64,000 bases of DNA from CAIZQW01 sp942493055 (GTDB taxonomy: Bacteria; Verrucomicrobiota; Kiritimatiellia; RFP12; UBA1067), in the NCBI GenBank assembly GCA_942493055.1, contig OW818680.1:2170001-2234000 (forward strand), written 5' to 3'. Position numbers and translations under genes: made by a program. Shown here piece after piece: positions 24,299 through 33,659 of this stretch. How positions within the stretch are numbered: the first letter of the stretch is position 1; each line of letters opens with the position of its first letter. The notes under the pieces were generated by a model. That model searched no databases, was not told the DNA's origin, and worked only from the letters and a program-made list of their open reading frames with translations.

Positions 24299-25010
24299 TT
24301 TAGCTCTGCGAACGTTTAATATGCCTCATGTGTCTTTTGCTGGCAACCTTGCCATCGATGGGATTATTTTGGTTCTTTTTGAGGACTAATTCAAGGTGGA
24401 AATGCGACAAGTTGATCAATTATTTGGTCGAGGTGTGGCTTTTAGTGGGTTTTTTCCGTGATTAGGCCAACTGTGTTCCAATACGGAAGCCATGCTAAAA
24501 AAGGATGTATTCTGTGGTTTTTGCTGGAGGGCGACAGAGGGACAGATAAGAATGGCGCTAAGATAAGCGTATGTGATTCGTTTTATAGGGCGGAGTAGTC
24601 GATCTCCAAAGCGCTCATCGTCGGCTCGCAAGAAACTGGGAGAACAGGCATCCTGCCTGTTTGGGGAGTGCACAGGCAGGATGCCCAATGCCACTAACTT
24701 TTCGCAGCCCGTTTCTTCTTTTTTTCAGCTCCATCTCGTTGCAGTCGAAAGGCTTTCACAATTTTTGAGCCTTGATTGCTGGGCGAAAGAGGGACAGACA
24801 AAGATTTCAGTCATCAGTGCCGACGAGGACGTCGGCGCTCCCAGAGCAATAAGGTGGCGGAGCCGCCTGCCTCGCCGTAGCCTTCGCGTAGGCGGGTCCC
24901 GGCTCCGGCGGGCAAGATGCCCGCGCTCCTTTGCGGGCTGCAACAGAAGGGAGCGTGGGCGTCCCGCCCGCATGAAAGAGGATGGCCATTCGGGACAGAC
25001 AATGCTTCCA
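24299..25010. other. 712-bp gene-free region with repeats
   Basis: No supported gene. It holds a GAGGGACAGATAAGAATGGC word at 24537, an exact 14-bp inverted repeat GGCATCCTGCCTGT / ACAGGCAGGATGCC at 24647-24685 (11-base spacer), and the family C repeat at 24781-25003. Apparent small frames here translate the repeats. Confidence 0.75.
24781..25003. repeat. Dispersed repeat family C, copy 1
   Basis: About 220 bases beginning AAGAGGGACAGACAAAG, passing CCGACGAGGACGTCGGCG, GGTGGCGGAGCCGCC, CGGGCAAGATGCCCGCGC and ending CGGGACAGACAATG. A second copy, mostly inverted, lies at 27886-28131. Confidence 0.8.
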
Positions 25011-26723
25011 CTATTGACGAAGCGCACGGATCACGTAATTGATTCCGTTTTGTTCTGTCGTGGCAGTCGCACGTTCGATGTCGCCATTGCGATGCTTGAC
25101 GGTTTCTCCTGAGCGCTTCCAAGAGGCCTCGCGCGGACGCGTAATTTCAACTTGAACCCCCTTGCCTTCCAGCATCAGGTTCACGATGTTATTCGTGATC
25201 TGGATATCCGTCTTCTCGCGTCCGTTAAAGACCAGCATCGGGAAGGCCACCCGATTCGTCGCGGGCGCTTCAACCGTGACCCCTTCACGGTTCACTGTCA
25301 AAGTTTCATCACCTGCTTTGAAGGCTACCTGCTCAAAAGTGTCCTGTAAAACCTCGACCGGCTTTGCGCTCAGGGGCGAATCTTTAAAACGCCCGTCCGA
25401 ATAGCCCAGTTGCGGATGGCCGTCCCGCAGATGCACGCGAATAATTCCTGTCGGGTTATACGTCTTGTTCCCACAGGTCATATATTGGAGATACGTCCCG
25501 CCCGCATGTGCAACCACCATATTGAACGCTGGGATTTGCAGGATATAGCCCCCGACATCAGCAGGTGCCGGCATCTCAGCAATGGACTCATCCGCATAGA
25601 GCCACGCGGCACACAACATCGAACAGGCCAGGAGATTGTAGTTCGCATGGACGGAATAGCCTTCATAGCCATACCGAGCCTCGACTGGAAAACGGTTCTT
25701 CACAATGAAGCCGCTTCCGTCAGGACGTATCCACTGACCGACCGACGCCAATGCCAAATGCGCGCCGCGCTTGAAGGCACCCGCCTCGGCCTTCTTTCCA
25801 GCCTTGGCATACGCAGCGGCATAAATCTCATAGACCTTGGCCAGCTCCGCCTCGTTCCAGATGTGCTGCGCGCTGCGATAGCCCGTGGGCAGTTCACCAA
25901 AAGGTGACTGCATCAGCAAGGAGGTCCACGCCCCTTTCCAGCAGGCATCCCGATAGAAGTCATCCCGGTATCCGCGTTGCAACATGCCGGTCAAAAAATA
26001 ACGGCTGAAGGCATCATACGCAAAGGGCGCGCCATGTTCAAGATACAGGCCTTCGGGGGTCATGTGGAAGCGTTGAATCGCGAGTATGTGCGCAACGTAT
26101 GTCTGATTAGTGAAGCCTCGAAGTGAACGCAGATACTCGCCGGCAGTATGGACAAGTGTCCAGTTGTTGTCCTTCCCGCCATACGTGGCATACGTGGCTT
26201 TGGGATCGATCTTTCCCAGCAGGCTCCGCCACTGTTCTAAACGCGCTTGAGGAGCGCATTTTTCAAACTGTTCAAAGGCCAGCATCACGGGATAGGTGTA
26301 AAAATCAGGATGGCGGTCTTTAAACGCTTTCGCTCCCTTCTGGAGGGATTGAACACTGAAATCCATCGCCTTCATGCCGCTCTCCAGCAGCGTTGGATCT
26401 TTCGTGTATCCGCTGGCCACAAGCGTGGCCACACTGTGCGCATAACACGGGGGCGCGAATTGATTCTTCTTGTCGACAGGGTCGATCAAATCCCCGTCCG
26501 GCCGCACATGCTGTTGAAGTGCGCGAACTTGATGATACACAATGGCAAGATAATTGCTCCGCGTCAACCCCGTCGGCTGGAAAGAAAATGCTGACTCCTG
26601 ATGCGCCATGAAGCGCTGGATCTGCGGATCGAACGGATGCGTTGCTTGCGAGAGCAACGTCTCCTCCGCATGCGCGAGTGCGCCGCACACGAGCCCGGCA
26701 CATAAAATACTTTTTCTGAGCAT
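25011..26723 (-). CDS. Secreted alpha/alpha-toroid plus beta-sandwich protein (polysaccharide-lyase-like)
   Basis: 570 residues with a signal peptide (KSILCAGLVCGALAHA). Helical repeats with aromatic-rich turns (YHQVRALQQHVRPDGDLID, GGKDNNWTLVHTAGEYLRSL, HGAPFAYDAFSRYFLTGML, EGYSVHANYNLLACSM) followed by a beta-rich C-terminus resemble toroid-plus-sandwich lyases and heparinase-like proteins. I cannot assign a family or catalytic residues with certainty. ATG 26723 has GAGG nine bases upstream; GTG 26732 overlaps it. Six to sixteen bases after the GH105 gene, so both probably act on the same unsaturated oligosaccharide. Confidence 0.72.
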   Translation of the reverse strand: MLRKSILCAGLVCGALAHAEETLLSQATHPFDPQIQRFMAHQESAFSFQPTGLTRSNYLAIVYHQVRALQQHVRPDGDLIDPVDKKNQFAPPCYAHSVATLVASGYTKDPTLLESGMKAMDFSVQSLQKGAKAFKDRHPDFYTYPVMLAFEQFEKCAPQARLEQWRSLLGKIDPKATYATYGGKDNNWTLVHTAGEYLRSLRGFTNQTYVAHILAIQRFHMTPEGLYLEHGAPFAYDAFSRYFLTGMLQRGYRDDFYRDACWKGAWTSLLMQSPFGELPTGYRSAQHIWNEAELAKVYEIYAAAYAKAGKKAEAGAFKRGAHLALASVGQWIRPDGSGFIVKNRFPVEARYGYEGYSVHANYNLLACSMLCAAWLYADESIAEMPAPADVGGYILQIPAFNMVVAHAGGTYLQYMTCGNKTYNPTGIIRVHLRDGHPQLGYSDGRFKDSPLSAKPVEVLQDTFEQVAFKAGDETLTVNREGVTVEAPATNRVAFPMLVFNGREKTDIQITNNIVNLMLEGKGVQVEITRPREASWKRSGETVKHRNGDIERATATTEQNGINYVIRALRQ

Positions 26724-26738
26724 ACGAAGCACCCTCTT

Positions 26739-27797
26739 TTATTTACGCAGCGTGTAGACTTCTGATGCGGCCAGCAAGAAGGTGCCGGTCACATATTCAT
26801 GCGTGTCGTCTTTGCCCAGCGCGACAGGGCGGTCGCCCACAAGCTGTCCCCACTGGATGCGGCCTTCGGGTGTGACGGATGAAACGAGCGCAGCCCAGGC
26901 TTTGTCTACGACCGGAAGGTAGGTCTCGCGATCCAGCACGCCATAATTGATCCCCCACGCCATCGCGTAACAGAAAAAGGCCGTCCCGCTGGTCTCCGGA
27001 CTGTCCGGCTCCGTGGAATCGCCCAGGTTGGGGCTCCAAAATCCATCCGGGCGCTGGCGTTTTGCAACAGCCGCCGACATCTGCCGCAGGAGCTCGACAT
27101 AGCGTCCGCGCTGCGGATCGCTCTCCGGCAAATATTCCAGCACCCGCACAATGCCGGCAATAACCCAGCCATTCCCACGTGACCAGAAAATCTTCTTCCC
27201 GTTCTTCGTCCGCTGCTCGATGAACCGGTTGTCCCGATAAAACAGATGATCGTTGCGGTCGAACAGTTCATTGTGGACATCCCAGAAGAACGCATGCATA
27301 AACCCGACATATTTCTGATCGCCCGTCGCCTTGGAGAGCATCGCCAGCGTGCAGGCGCCATAAAGCGAGTCTGCATAACGGCGCAATCCTTCCAGGTACC
27401 AGACACCAGTCGGCCCGACAGGCGAATTGTATGCAGGCATATTCAGATGCTTCAGCGCTGGCTCAATCATGGCCGGATCTTTTTTAAGCAGCGAAAGCTC
27501 TGCCCACGTTTCGACACAGAAGAGCTTGTTGGCCCCCTGTTTTTCAGTTCCGACAGCCCACTGGTGCTGTTCGCCCCATTTGAGGCACTGGTCCAGAAAC
27601 ACCTGGTCGCCAGTCGCCTTGTAGGCGGCCATGACACCGGTATACCACGTGCCGCGTTCCCAGTTACGATCATCCGCTTTCATTTTCGGATGGGCGATCT
27701 GATAATTGTTCACGCGATGCATCAATGCAATCGGATCTTCTGCATGCAAACGCATACCCATGACTAATATCACCCCCGCAAGCATCACCTTATTCAT
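26739..27797 (-). CDS. GH105-family unsaturated glucuronyl/galacturonyl hydrolase
   Basis: 352 residues with a signal peptide (KVMLAGVILVMGMRLHA), so exported. Six-hairpin toroid with the family motifs: RYADSLYGACTLAMLSK (catalytic Asp), SRGNGWVIAGIVRVLEYLP, PDGFWSPNLGD, and ETSGTAFFCYAMAWGIN. GH105 enzymes hydrate the double bond left on uronic-acid oligosaccharides by polysaccharide lyases. ATG at 27797 is chosen because AGGAGG lies six bases before it; the frame extends to 27866 without a good ribosome site. First gene of a two-gene operon. Confidence 0.85.
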   Translation of the reverse strand: MNKVMLAGVILVMGMRLHAEDPIALMHRVNNYQIAHPKMKADDRNWERGTWYTGVMAAYKATGDQVFLDQCLKWGEQHQWAVGTEKQGANKLFCVETWAELSLLKKDPAMIEPALKHLNMPAYNSPVGPTGVWYLEGLRRYADSLYGACTLAMLSKATGDQKYVGFMHAFFWDVHNELFDRNDHLFYRDNRFIEQRTKNGKKIFWSRGNGWVIAGIVRVLEYLPESDPQRGRYVELLRQMSAAVAKRQRPDGFWSPNLGDSTEPDSPETSGTAFFCYAMAWGINYGVLDRETYLPVVDKAWAALVSSVTPEGRIQWGQLVGDRPVALGKDDTHEYVTGTFLLAASEVYTLRK

Positions 27798-27885
27798 CTG
27801 CATCCTCCTATTCATAGGCCCAATTTTTCCACAGTTGAACAGACAAAGCAAGTCTTTCACAAGCAATTTCTAATTATGGTTATGG

Positions 27886-28131
27886 CGACAAAGGGACAGA
27901 CAAGAATGGCGCTCCTCTTTCATGCGGGCGGGACCCGCCTACGCCAAAGGCTACGGCGTGGCAGGCGCCCACGCTCCCTTCTATTGCTGCCCTCAAAGGA
28001 GCGCGGGCATCTTGCCCGCCGGAGCCGGGACGGCTCCGCCACCTTATTGCCCAGGGAGCGCTGACCTCCTCGTCGGCAAGAAGGTGCGGGCGATCAAGGC
28101 CGACGAGGACGTCTGCGTTCCCAGGCCCAGA
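27886..28131. repeat. Dispersed repeat family C, copy 2
   Basis: Contains AAAGGGACAGACAAGAATGG, GCGGGCATCTTGCCCGCC, CGGCTCCGCCACCTTATTG in the orientation opposite to copy 1, then a second CCGACGAGGACGTCTGCG end in direct orientation, so it is itself an inverted duplication. No gene is supported here. Confidence 0.78.
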
Positions 28132-28229
28132 TATCGTCAGTAGGGATACACCCTATATTTGAAAACCGGGCCATCATGTATCATGTTTATAACGTGATAG
28201 AGAACTCAACAAGGAAGGAAGAAATCTAT

Positions 28230-28418
28230 ATGCCGTTAATTAACATCATCATCATCGTGATCGTGACTGGCGTCGGCCTGTGGGCAGTCAACAGATACAT
28301 CCCCATGGCAAGACCGGTGAAGACGATCCTAAACGTACTCGTTGTAGTTGTGCTCTGTGTGTGGTTGCTACAGATGTTTGGCATCCTCGACAGTATGAAG
28401 AGCATTCGAGTCAGGTAA
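28230..28418 (+). CDS. Thivi_2564-family small membrane protein
   Basis: 62 residues with two membrane helices (LINIIIIVIVTGVGLWAVN and TILNVLVVVVLCVWLLQMFG) joined by RYIPMARPVK; this matches the small Thivi_2564 family, whose function is unknown. AAGGAAGGAAG precedes ATG 28230. Monocistronic. Confidence 0.75.
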   Translation: MPLINIIIIVIVTGVGLWAVNRYIPMARPVKTILNVLVVVVLCVWLLQMFGILDSMKSIRVR

Positions 28419-28430
28419 ACCCATCGCCAA

Positions 28431-29396
28431 TCACAACGTGCGCAGTGCAGCCGAGACAGCGACCACGACTTTGGACATGCGGACATAGTCCAGGCGGTCT
28501 GCTGTGTCCTCGCTCGTATGGTAGGCCTGGTTCCGATAGAAGGAGGTGTCCGTGACCATGACCGCGTTGATGCCATGCGGCCAGTAACTGGCATGATCGG
28601 AAAGATCAATACCAGGAATAGCGGACGGCGCGCGGATGGAGTAGACCAGCAGATCCGTAGCCCCTTTCATGCCCGCCTTGACAGACTTGATCCAAGCGCC
28701 TTGATCCACAGGACCTACAATGCCAATGAAATTGCCACGACTCGGATACCACATCTGGAGCAGTGCCGTGGGAAATGCTTGCGACCCTTTTTCGTCTCGA
28801 AAATAACCGACCATCTCAAAGACGATGACACCTCTGATCTTCTGGCCTGCCACGCTCTTCGCATGAACAGCGCTGCCCATGTGCTCCGTCCTGAAGAACG
28901 GCGGCTCTTCATTGGCATACGCCACCAGCTCGACCTCATACGCAAGCGGTGTCTTTCCCAGGAGATAAGCTAACTCAATGAGCGCAGCCACGCCGCTCGC
29001 ATTATCATCCGCGCCTGGCGTACCGCCGCAACTGTCATAGTGCGCGCCAACAATCACTCTCGGCCCCTGCCCCGCGCGGAAGCGTCCGATGACATTGCGA
29101 TAACTCCTGCCACTATAATCAATGACCTGTGATTCAACAACCGCGCCCGCATTCGTAAAATGCATGGCGATGTAATCCGCGCAACGTTCCATGTTATCCC
29201 GATGCGACCAGTCCCTGGGATGGAAGGTCTCGCTCAGCATCACGACATGCGCCTTGAGTTTCTCCGCATCCACGGTTTCAGGGGACGCTTGATTCTTACG
29301 AAATGACGGCTGCGATAGCGTGCACGCGATAAACACAACACCCATGGCCACAAGTGCAAGGACACGGAGAACTGCGCGAATAATTTTTTTCTTCAT
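28431..29396 (-). CDS. M28-family zinc aminopeptidase, probable lipoprotein
   Basis: 321 residues. The N-terminus (RVLALVAMGVVFIAC) has a lipobox-like end, suggesting an exported lipoprotein. Dizinc ligands: VGAHYDS (His, Asp), GADDNASGVA (bridging Asp), catalytic Glu in AYANEEPPFF, and SDHASYW for the last ligand. M28 exopeptidases trim peptides at the envelope. ATG 29396 is the likely start, seven bases after the stop of the small membrane protein gene upstream, so the two form an operon. Confidence 0.85.
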   Translation of the reverse strand: MKKKIIRAVLRVLALVAMGVVFIACTLSQPSFRKNQASPETVDAEKLKAHVVMLSETFHPRDWSHRDNMERCADYIAMHFTNAGAVVESQVIDYSGRSYRNVIGRFRAGQGPRVIVGAHYDSCGGTPGADDNASGVAALIELAYLLGKTPLAYEVELVAYANEEPPFFRTEHMGSAVHAKSVAGQKIRGVIVFEMVGYFRDEKGSQAFPTALLQMWYPSRGNFIGIVGPVDQGAWIKSVKAGMKGATDLLVYSIRAPSAIPGIDLSDHASYWPHGINAVMVTDTSFYRNQAYHTSEDTADRLDYVRMSKVVVAVSAALRTL

Positions 29397-29403
29397 AATT
29401 GGT

Positions 29404-29757
29404 TCAAGCGATGGTTTCAATTTTCGAAATATCGAGCCCTGAGAGGAAGAGCGTATTTCCGTCCCTCTTTTCCAACTCGAAGTAAACCGTGGTGTTTATT
29501 GCAAAATCGCCCTGATTGAAAAATAGCGTCTTCTTATAGGTGCAACCATCAATGATTTCCCCATTCTTGAGATAGATCACGACAGCCTTGTTACGCAAAT
29601 TTTTGAAGGCTGCTTCAGGTGTGTCCGAAGGCTTGGCGACGCGGTCTGGTGCAATTTTCTTCTCAACGCAATACCACAATGTATTGAATATTTTCACAAC
29701 GATAATCGCGCCCACGATCACGGCGACACAAATAATAACCTGAAGATATGCTTCCAT
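29404..29757 (-). CDS. Hypothetical protein with one N-terminal membrane helix
   Basis: 117 residues: one helix (VIICVAVIVGAIIVVKIFNTLWY) then a soluble beta-rich domain (VVIYLKNGEIIDGCTYKKTLFFNQ; ISKIETIA) resembling an Sm-like or PilZ-like small barrel, though I cannot name it. First gene of a probable operon with the M28 peptidase. Confidence 0.65.
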   Translation of the reverse strand: MEAYLQVIICVAVIVGAIIVVKIFNTLWYCVEKKIAPDRVAKPSDTPEAAFKNLRNKAVVIYLKNGEIIDGCTYKKTLFFNQGDFAINTTVYFELEKRDGNTLFLSGLDISKIETIA

Positions 29758-29933
29758 TGCCTTGCTTCTTTTAATCCTAAGACGACCGGAAGCAAACCAA
29801 CCTTGATCACGCTCCCTGACTTAAGTTGCTTTAGTATAGGCTATTCGTGCAAAAAGCTTCAAGACAATATGGACTTGCTTCATTTGAGAAATATGCTTCT
29901 TTTTAGATCGACTGGCGCGCCCCACGCAGTCCG

Positions 29934-30023
29934 GCGGCTCACCGAGACGGTTCGCCCTACCGCCTTCGGATCAGATAGTTGCCCCATGCGAAGCAGGTAG
30001 GGCGAACCGTCTCGGTGAGCCGC
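29934..30023. repeat. Perfect 28-bp inverted repeat (long hairpin)
   Basis: Left arm 29934-29961 begins GCGGCTCACCGAGACGG; right arm 29996-30023 is its exact reverse complement ending GTCTCGGTGAGCCGC; 34-base spacer. It ends three bases from the stop of the PPC-domain gene. No T-run follows, so it may be a mobile palindromic element or an mRNA 3' stabiliser rather than a classical terminator. Confidence 0.88.
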
Positions 30024-30026
30024 TGA

Positions 30027-32240
30027 TTACTTTGTAATTTCGTAAGTAACTGCGGGGAAGGCACCCAACGTCATGCGGAATTTATTGGCCACGGCCGTCT
30101 GTTTATTGCCCATCGTCGGCTCGCCGCTGGCCATGATGATGAGATTGCCCTTATGTCCGGGCTTCACTTTTGTCGCATCGGCTTGCAGCACCAGCTCGTC
30201 TTCCTTCATCTCCTTGATACTGATACCGGGTGGAGGATCGAGCAACTCGTACACAATCTCTTTGACCATCCCGCCTGTCGGCAGCCGCAACGCAAGCCGG
30301 ACTGTTCCGCCTGCTGGAATTCGGACGGGCGATTGCGAAGCGACTTCCATCCCTTTGCGCGCACGGAATTTTCCGAGGACCGCGACCTTGAGTTCCTGAG
30401 CCGGCACGAGGTGCTTATAAGCAAACGCTTGCGTCATATCATCCGCGGGCATGGCCGGCTTGACAATCGTCCGGCCCTGAAGCACTGCACGTCCCTCGAT
30501 CGCAAGCGAGATCGGTTCCTGGCCAGTTCCCATCGGAGGGGTCAACGTGAATTTGATCTGATCCTGATTTGCCGGGATGACAGCCCCGGTCAACCGGTAA
30601 TCCTTGGGCGCGCCCTTCAAGGAGAGCACGATCTCATTGGTGAAGCCGTCCTTGCGAAGCGCGAAGGCTGTGAGCGGAATGCTCGAACCATTCCGGACAT
30701 TGATGCTGGGTGGCGTAACCCGCAATTCAAAATCAGGACGGGGCGCGCTCAGCCGCAGCCGATACGCATACGCCGGACCGCCGCCGCGCTGGGTGTCGCC
30801 CAGATAGACCGTGTAACAGCCGTCCGTCAGCAACGTGACCGACAGATAGGAGTCCGCATGATGGGTGTTCAAGCCTGAGCTCTTGTCCTCCTGGTCGTCG
30901 TTGGAGGCGACCTGCTTTCCAGTCGGATCGAAAAGGCGGAGCACGGAATCCACCGGCGAATCGAGCCGACGCGCAAAGACCTCCAACACGACCTGTTGTC
31001 CGATCTTTCCGTTGAACCTAAACACGTCCCAGTCGCCGGACTTATCGATGTGCCCGTTGACGATGATGGGCAGGACAACTGCCATGGCATTCGTCTTCGC
31101 GCCGTTGGGCTCGACCTCAAACTTTTCAGGCAGGGTATCCAGCAACAGCGGCACTGGATTGGAAAGCTTGTTCACCTGGAACGGATAGATGCCGGGCTGT
31201 TGGTTTCTGAAATCCAATTCAGCCTGATTAAAGGGCAGATTCCAACCGGTCAGACGCACGGCTGTCTTCGTGCCGATCTGGCCGCCGGACGGAAAGATGC
31301 TGGTGATGAACGGTTCTTCACCTATTGTCATGCGGTAGACAAAGTCCTCACGCCCGCGGAAGAGGGAGTCATGTATTTTCAGGAAGTAGGCACCCTCTTT
31401 CGGGATCGTATAAAAGATCACAGGGTCCGGACGGAACTTGTAGTCGTCGGCAAAGGCGACCTCGTTGCTCTTCGAATCGTACAGCCCCACCGTGGCCTGT
31501 ATCCAGCCTGGGACCGCGTCAGCCAAGTAGGGAATCAGCTCCCGCGCGCTGACATTGACCACCAGCCGCTGGCCTGCGCGCGCGTTGAATTGATACGTAT
31601 CGATGCCCCCTGGCTGGATCTGGCCGTTCACAGTGACAGGCAGGGTGATTGCGACAGGGGCGGGCGTCGCATCGATCTTGGCATCCATGTTGAGCCTGCT
31701 CTTCGGCACGTTCTTCCAGTCCTTCTTGCTGAACTCAGGAAGTTTTCCAACCATGAACGTCCGCGGATTCGACAGGCCGGCCCGCGAAAGCAGACGGATC
31801 TCGCGCGGACCCGGCATTGCATCCTTCGCCACACTGATTTTCAATGTGACAAACTCACCCAGCGAAGGGTTGGCCAGGCGACGCCCGAAGGCGGTTAGCC
31901 GTTCCTTGGCGTGCTCCGCCATTTCGACATCTTCCATGGTCAGCCTCTCGCCCTGCTTCCGCTTCTCTTGCAATTTGCTGAGCTCTTCCCTCAACTCCTG
32001 CTGCTCTTTGGGCGTCACTTGCTTTTCCTGCTTGGCAATGGTCGCCGTGACCCCTGCACCGGAAACCATCACCTCCGTGGCCTCAGCGAGAGTCGCCCCG
32101 CCGATCACCGCCTCGAAGGTTGTCCCCTGCTGTCCCCCGGCAGGAAAGATGTAGCCGATGTGCGCTTCCCGTTGTTGCTGCTGCGCCAGCGCCTGCAACA
32201 GTGGAAACAACAGAACCAACAAGCATGTGGAGCGTTTCAT
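30027..32240 (-). CDS. Secreted pre-peptidase C-terminal (PPC) domain protein
   Basis: 737 residues with signal peptide (CLLVLLFPLLQALA). Begins with an IPT/TIG-like fold (IGYIFPAGGQQGTTFEAVIGG), a coiled stretch (KEQQELREELSKLQEKRK), then at least two PPC beta-sandwich domains (QPGGIDTYQFNARAGQRLVV; HIDKSGDWDVFRFNGKIGQQVV with VLRLFDPTGKQVASNDDQED). No protease domain. Such proteins accompany DUF1501 and DUF1549 genes in planctomycete/verrucomicrobial genomes. Two bases after the DUF1501 stop, last gene of the operon. Confidence 0.82.
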   Translation of the reverse strand: MKRSTCLLVLLFPLLQALAQQQQREAHIGYIFPAGGQQGTTFEAVIGGATLAEATEVMVSGAGVTATIAKQEKQVTPKEQQELREELSKLQEKRKQGERLTMEDVEMAEHAKERLTAFGRRLANPSLGEFVTLKISVAKDAMPGPREIRLLSRAGLSNPRTFMVGKLPEFSKKDWKNVPKSRLNMDAKIDATPAPVAITLPVTVNGQIQPGGIDTYQFNARAGQRLVVNVSARELIPYLADAVPGWIQATVGLYDSKSNEVAFADDYKFRPDPVIFYTIPKEGAYFLKIHDSLFRGREDFVYRMTIGEEPFITSIFPSGGQIGTKTAVRLTGWNLPFNQAELDFRNQQPGIYPFQVNKLSNPVPLLLDTLPEKFEVEPNGAKTNAMAVVLPIIVNGHIDKSGDWDVFRFNGKIGQQVVLEVFARRLDSPVDSVLRLFDPTGKQVASNDDQEDKSSGLNTHHADSYLSVTLLTDGCYTVYLGDTQRGGGPAYAYRLRLSAPRPDFELRVTPPSINVRNGSSIPLTAFALRKDGFTNEIVLSLKGAPKDYRLTGAVIPANQDQIKFTLTPPMGTGQEPISLAIEGRAVLQGRTIVKPAMPADDMTQAFAYKHLVPAQELKVAVLGKFRARKGMEVASQSPVRIPAGGTVRLALRLPTGGMVKEIVYELLDPPPGISIKEMKEDELVLQADATKVKPGHKGNLIIMASGEPTMGNKQTAVANKFRMTLGAFPAVTYEITK

Positions 32241-32242
32241 TG

Positions 32243-33550
32243 TTAAACAATCTCCTTCAGAAGGTTATAAGATGCGACCGGCGCATCGCGGGTCTCACTG
32301 TTGGGAGGCGCGAGCCGTCTCGCCTGCTCATCAATCCCGAGCAAGGTGTAGATGCTGTTGATCACATCCGCCGGACTCACCGGTCGGCTCTTGACCTCTT
32401 CGCCCCGGGCGTCTGTCTCGCCGATCACCTGTCCGCCCTTGAACCCGCCACCCGCAACCACTGTACTGAACGCATTTCCCCAGTGTCCGCGTCCGCCATT
32501 CCACGGCGCATTATAGTCCACCTTGGGCGTGCGTCCAAATTCGCCGCCGCACCAGACGATTGTGCTGGCGAGCAGGCCGCGGTCGGCAAGGTCCTTCAGC
32601 AAAGTCGCCAACCCTTTGTCGAGTTCCGGCAACTTGCGGCGCATGATCTGGAAATGATCCTTGTGCGTGTCCCAGCCATTGAAGTTGATGGTGACATACG
32701 GCACGCCCTTCTCCACCAGGCGGCGCGCCATCAGGCAGGACTGCCCGAATTTGTTGCGTCCATACGCTTCGCGCAGCTCCTCTTTTTCCGTGGAGAGGTC
32801 AAAGACCTTCGCGCCCTCTCCGAGAATCATGTCGTAGGCCTGCACCTCCGAGCGTGTCAGCGCCTTGAGCGTGGCGTTCTCCGGTACTGTCTGCGGCAAT
32901 GTGTTCAGCTTGTTGAGCAACGCGCGCCGTTCGCGCTGATGCTCATCCGTGATGCCCTGCGCCGCAACGCCCTCGACCAAAAACTTGGACTGCGAAGGGT
33001 CGCCGCCTGTGCCGAACGGTTTGTAATTGGCGCCGAGAAAGCCAGCCTCGTCAAAACGTCCCAGCGGTTCGGTCAGCACGATGTACGGCGGAATCTGTCC
33101 TGTGTAACCGGCCTCCAAACCGCGAAACTTAGAGACCACCGCGCCCACGCCCGGATAGATCACGCGTTCGCCTGGTTTGCGTCCAGTCTGCACCATGTAG
33201 GTCGCGGTCTCATGCGCGTTACTGCCATGCGTCATGCTGCGGATGATCGAAAACTTGTCGGCTTGCTTGGCCAGGAGCGGCATGAGTTCGTTGATCCGGA
33301 TTCCGGAGACGTTGGTCTCGATGGCCTTCAGCGGTCCGGCGTAATCATTGCCTGCCTCGGGTTTCGGATCAAACGTATCCAGTTGCGAGGCCCCGCCCCA
33401 GAGCCAGATCTGAATGACTGACTTGGCCTTGCCGGTACTCGCCGCCAAGGGTGCGGCAGCCCATGCGCGGAAGCTGTCAGCCAGACAGAGTCCTGTCGCA
33501 CCGAGCATCGTGCGGCGAAGCGCTTCTCTTCTTGTCAGATTCATTTTCAT
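32243..33550 (-). CDS. DUF1501 protein, TAT-exported (sulfatase-like fold)
   Basis: 435 residues. Twin-arginine signal NLTRREALRRTMLGATGLCLADSF; then KSVIQIWLWGGASQLDTFDPKPEAG, the DUF1501 hallmark start of an alkaline-phosphatase-superfamily fold, and later STIVWCGGEFGRTPKVD and GRGHWGNAFSTVVAGGGFKGG. Function is unknown; the family is abundant in PVC bacteria with DUF1549/DUF1553 partners. ATG 33550 chosen because the TAT signal then starts at residue 1; an upstream frame reaches 33628. Middle gene of the operon. Confidence 0.88.
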   Translation of the reverse strand: MKMNLTRREALRRTMLGATGLCLADSFRAWAAAPLAASTGKAKSVIQIWLWGGASQLDTFDPKPEAGNDYAGPLKAIETNVSGIRINELMPLLAKQADKFSIIRSMTHGSNAHETATYMVQTGRKPGERVIYPGVGAVVSKFRGLEAGYTGQIPPYIVLTEPLGRFDEAGFLGANYKPFGTGGDPSQSKFLVEGVAAQGITDEHQRERRALLNKLNTLPQTVPENATLKALTRSEVQAYDMILGEGAKVFDLSTEKEELREAYGRNKFGQSCLMARRLVEKGVPYVTINFNGWDTHKDHFQIMRRKLPELDKGLATLLKDLADRGLLASTIVWCGGEFGRTPKVDYNAPWNGGRGHWGNAFSTVVAGGGFKGGQVIGETDARGEEVKSRPVSPADVINSIYTLLGIDEQARRLAPPNSETRDAPVASYNLLKEIV

Positions 33551-33659
33551 AATGTCTTGTCCTGTAACTTCAAAAGAATTACCTCTTACGCTTTCGGCAT
33601 TCGCCGAATGGTTTCCGCTCCGCTCCAACGAGCCTTATTGCCTTATTAAAAATTCGACG

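Noticed and set aside
24416..25122. Several 60-180 codon frames such as those encoding ILFHAGGT-type peptides
   Set aside because: They translate the family C repeats in several frames; the same peptides come from the inverted copy at 28 kb.
30153..33421. Long + strand frames (241, 300 and 433 codons) opposite the PPC and DUF1501 genes
   Set aside because: Antisense shadows caused by high GC third positions; no starts with ribosome sites and no recognisable domains.
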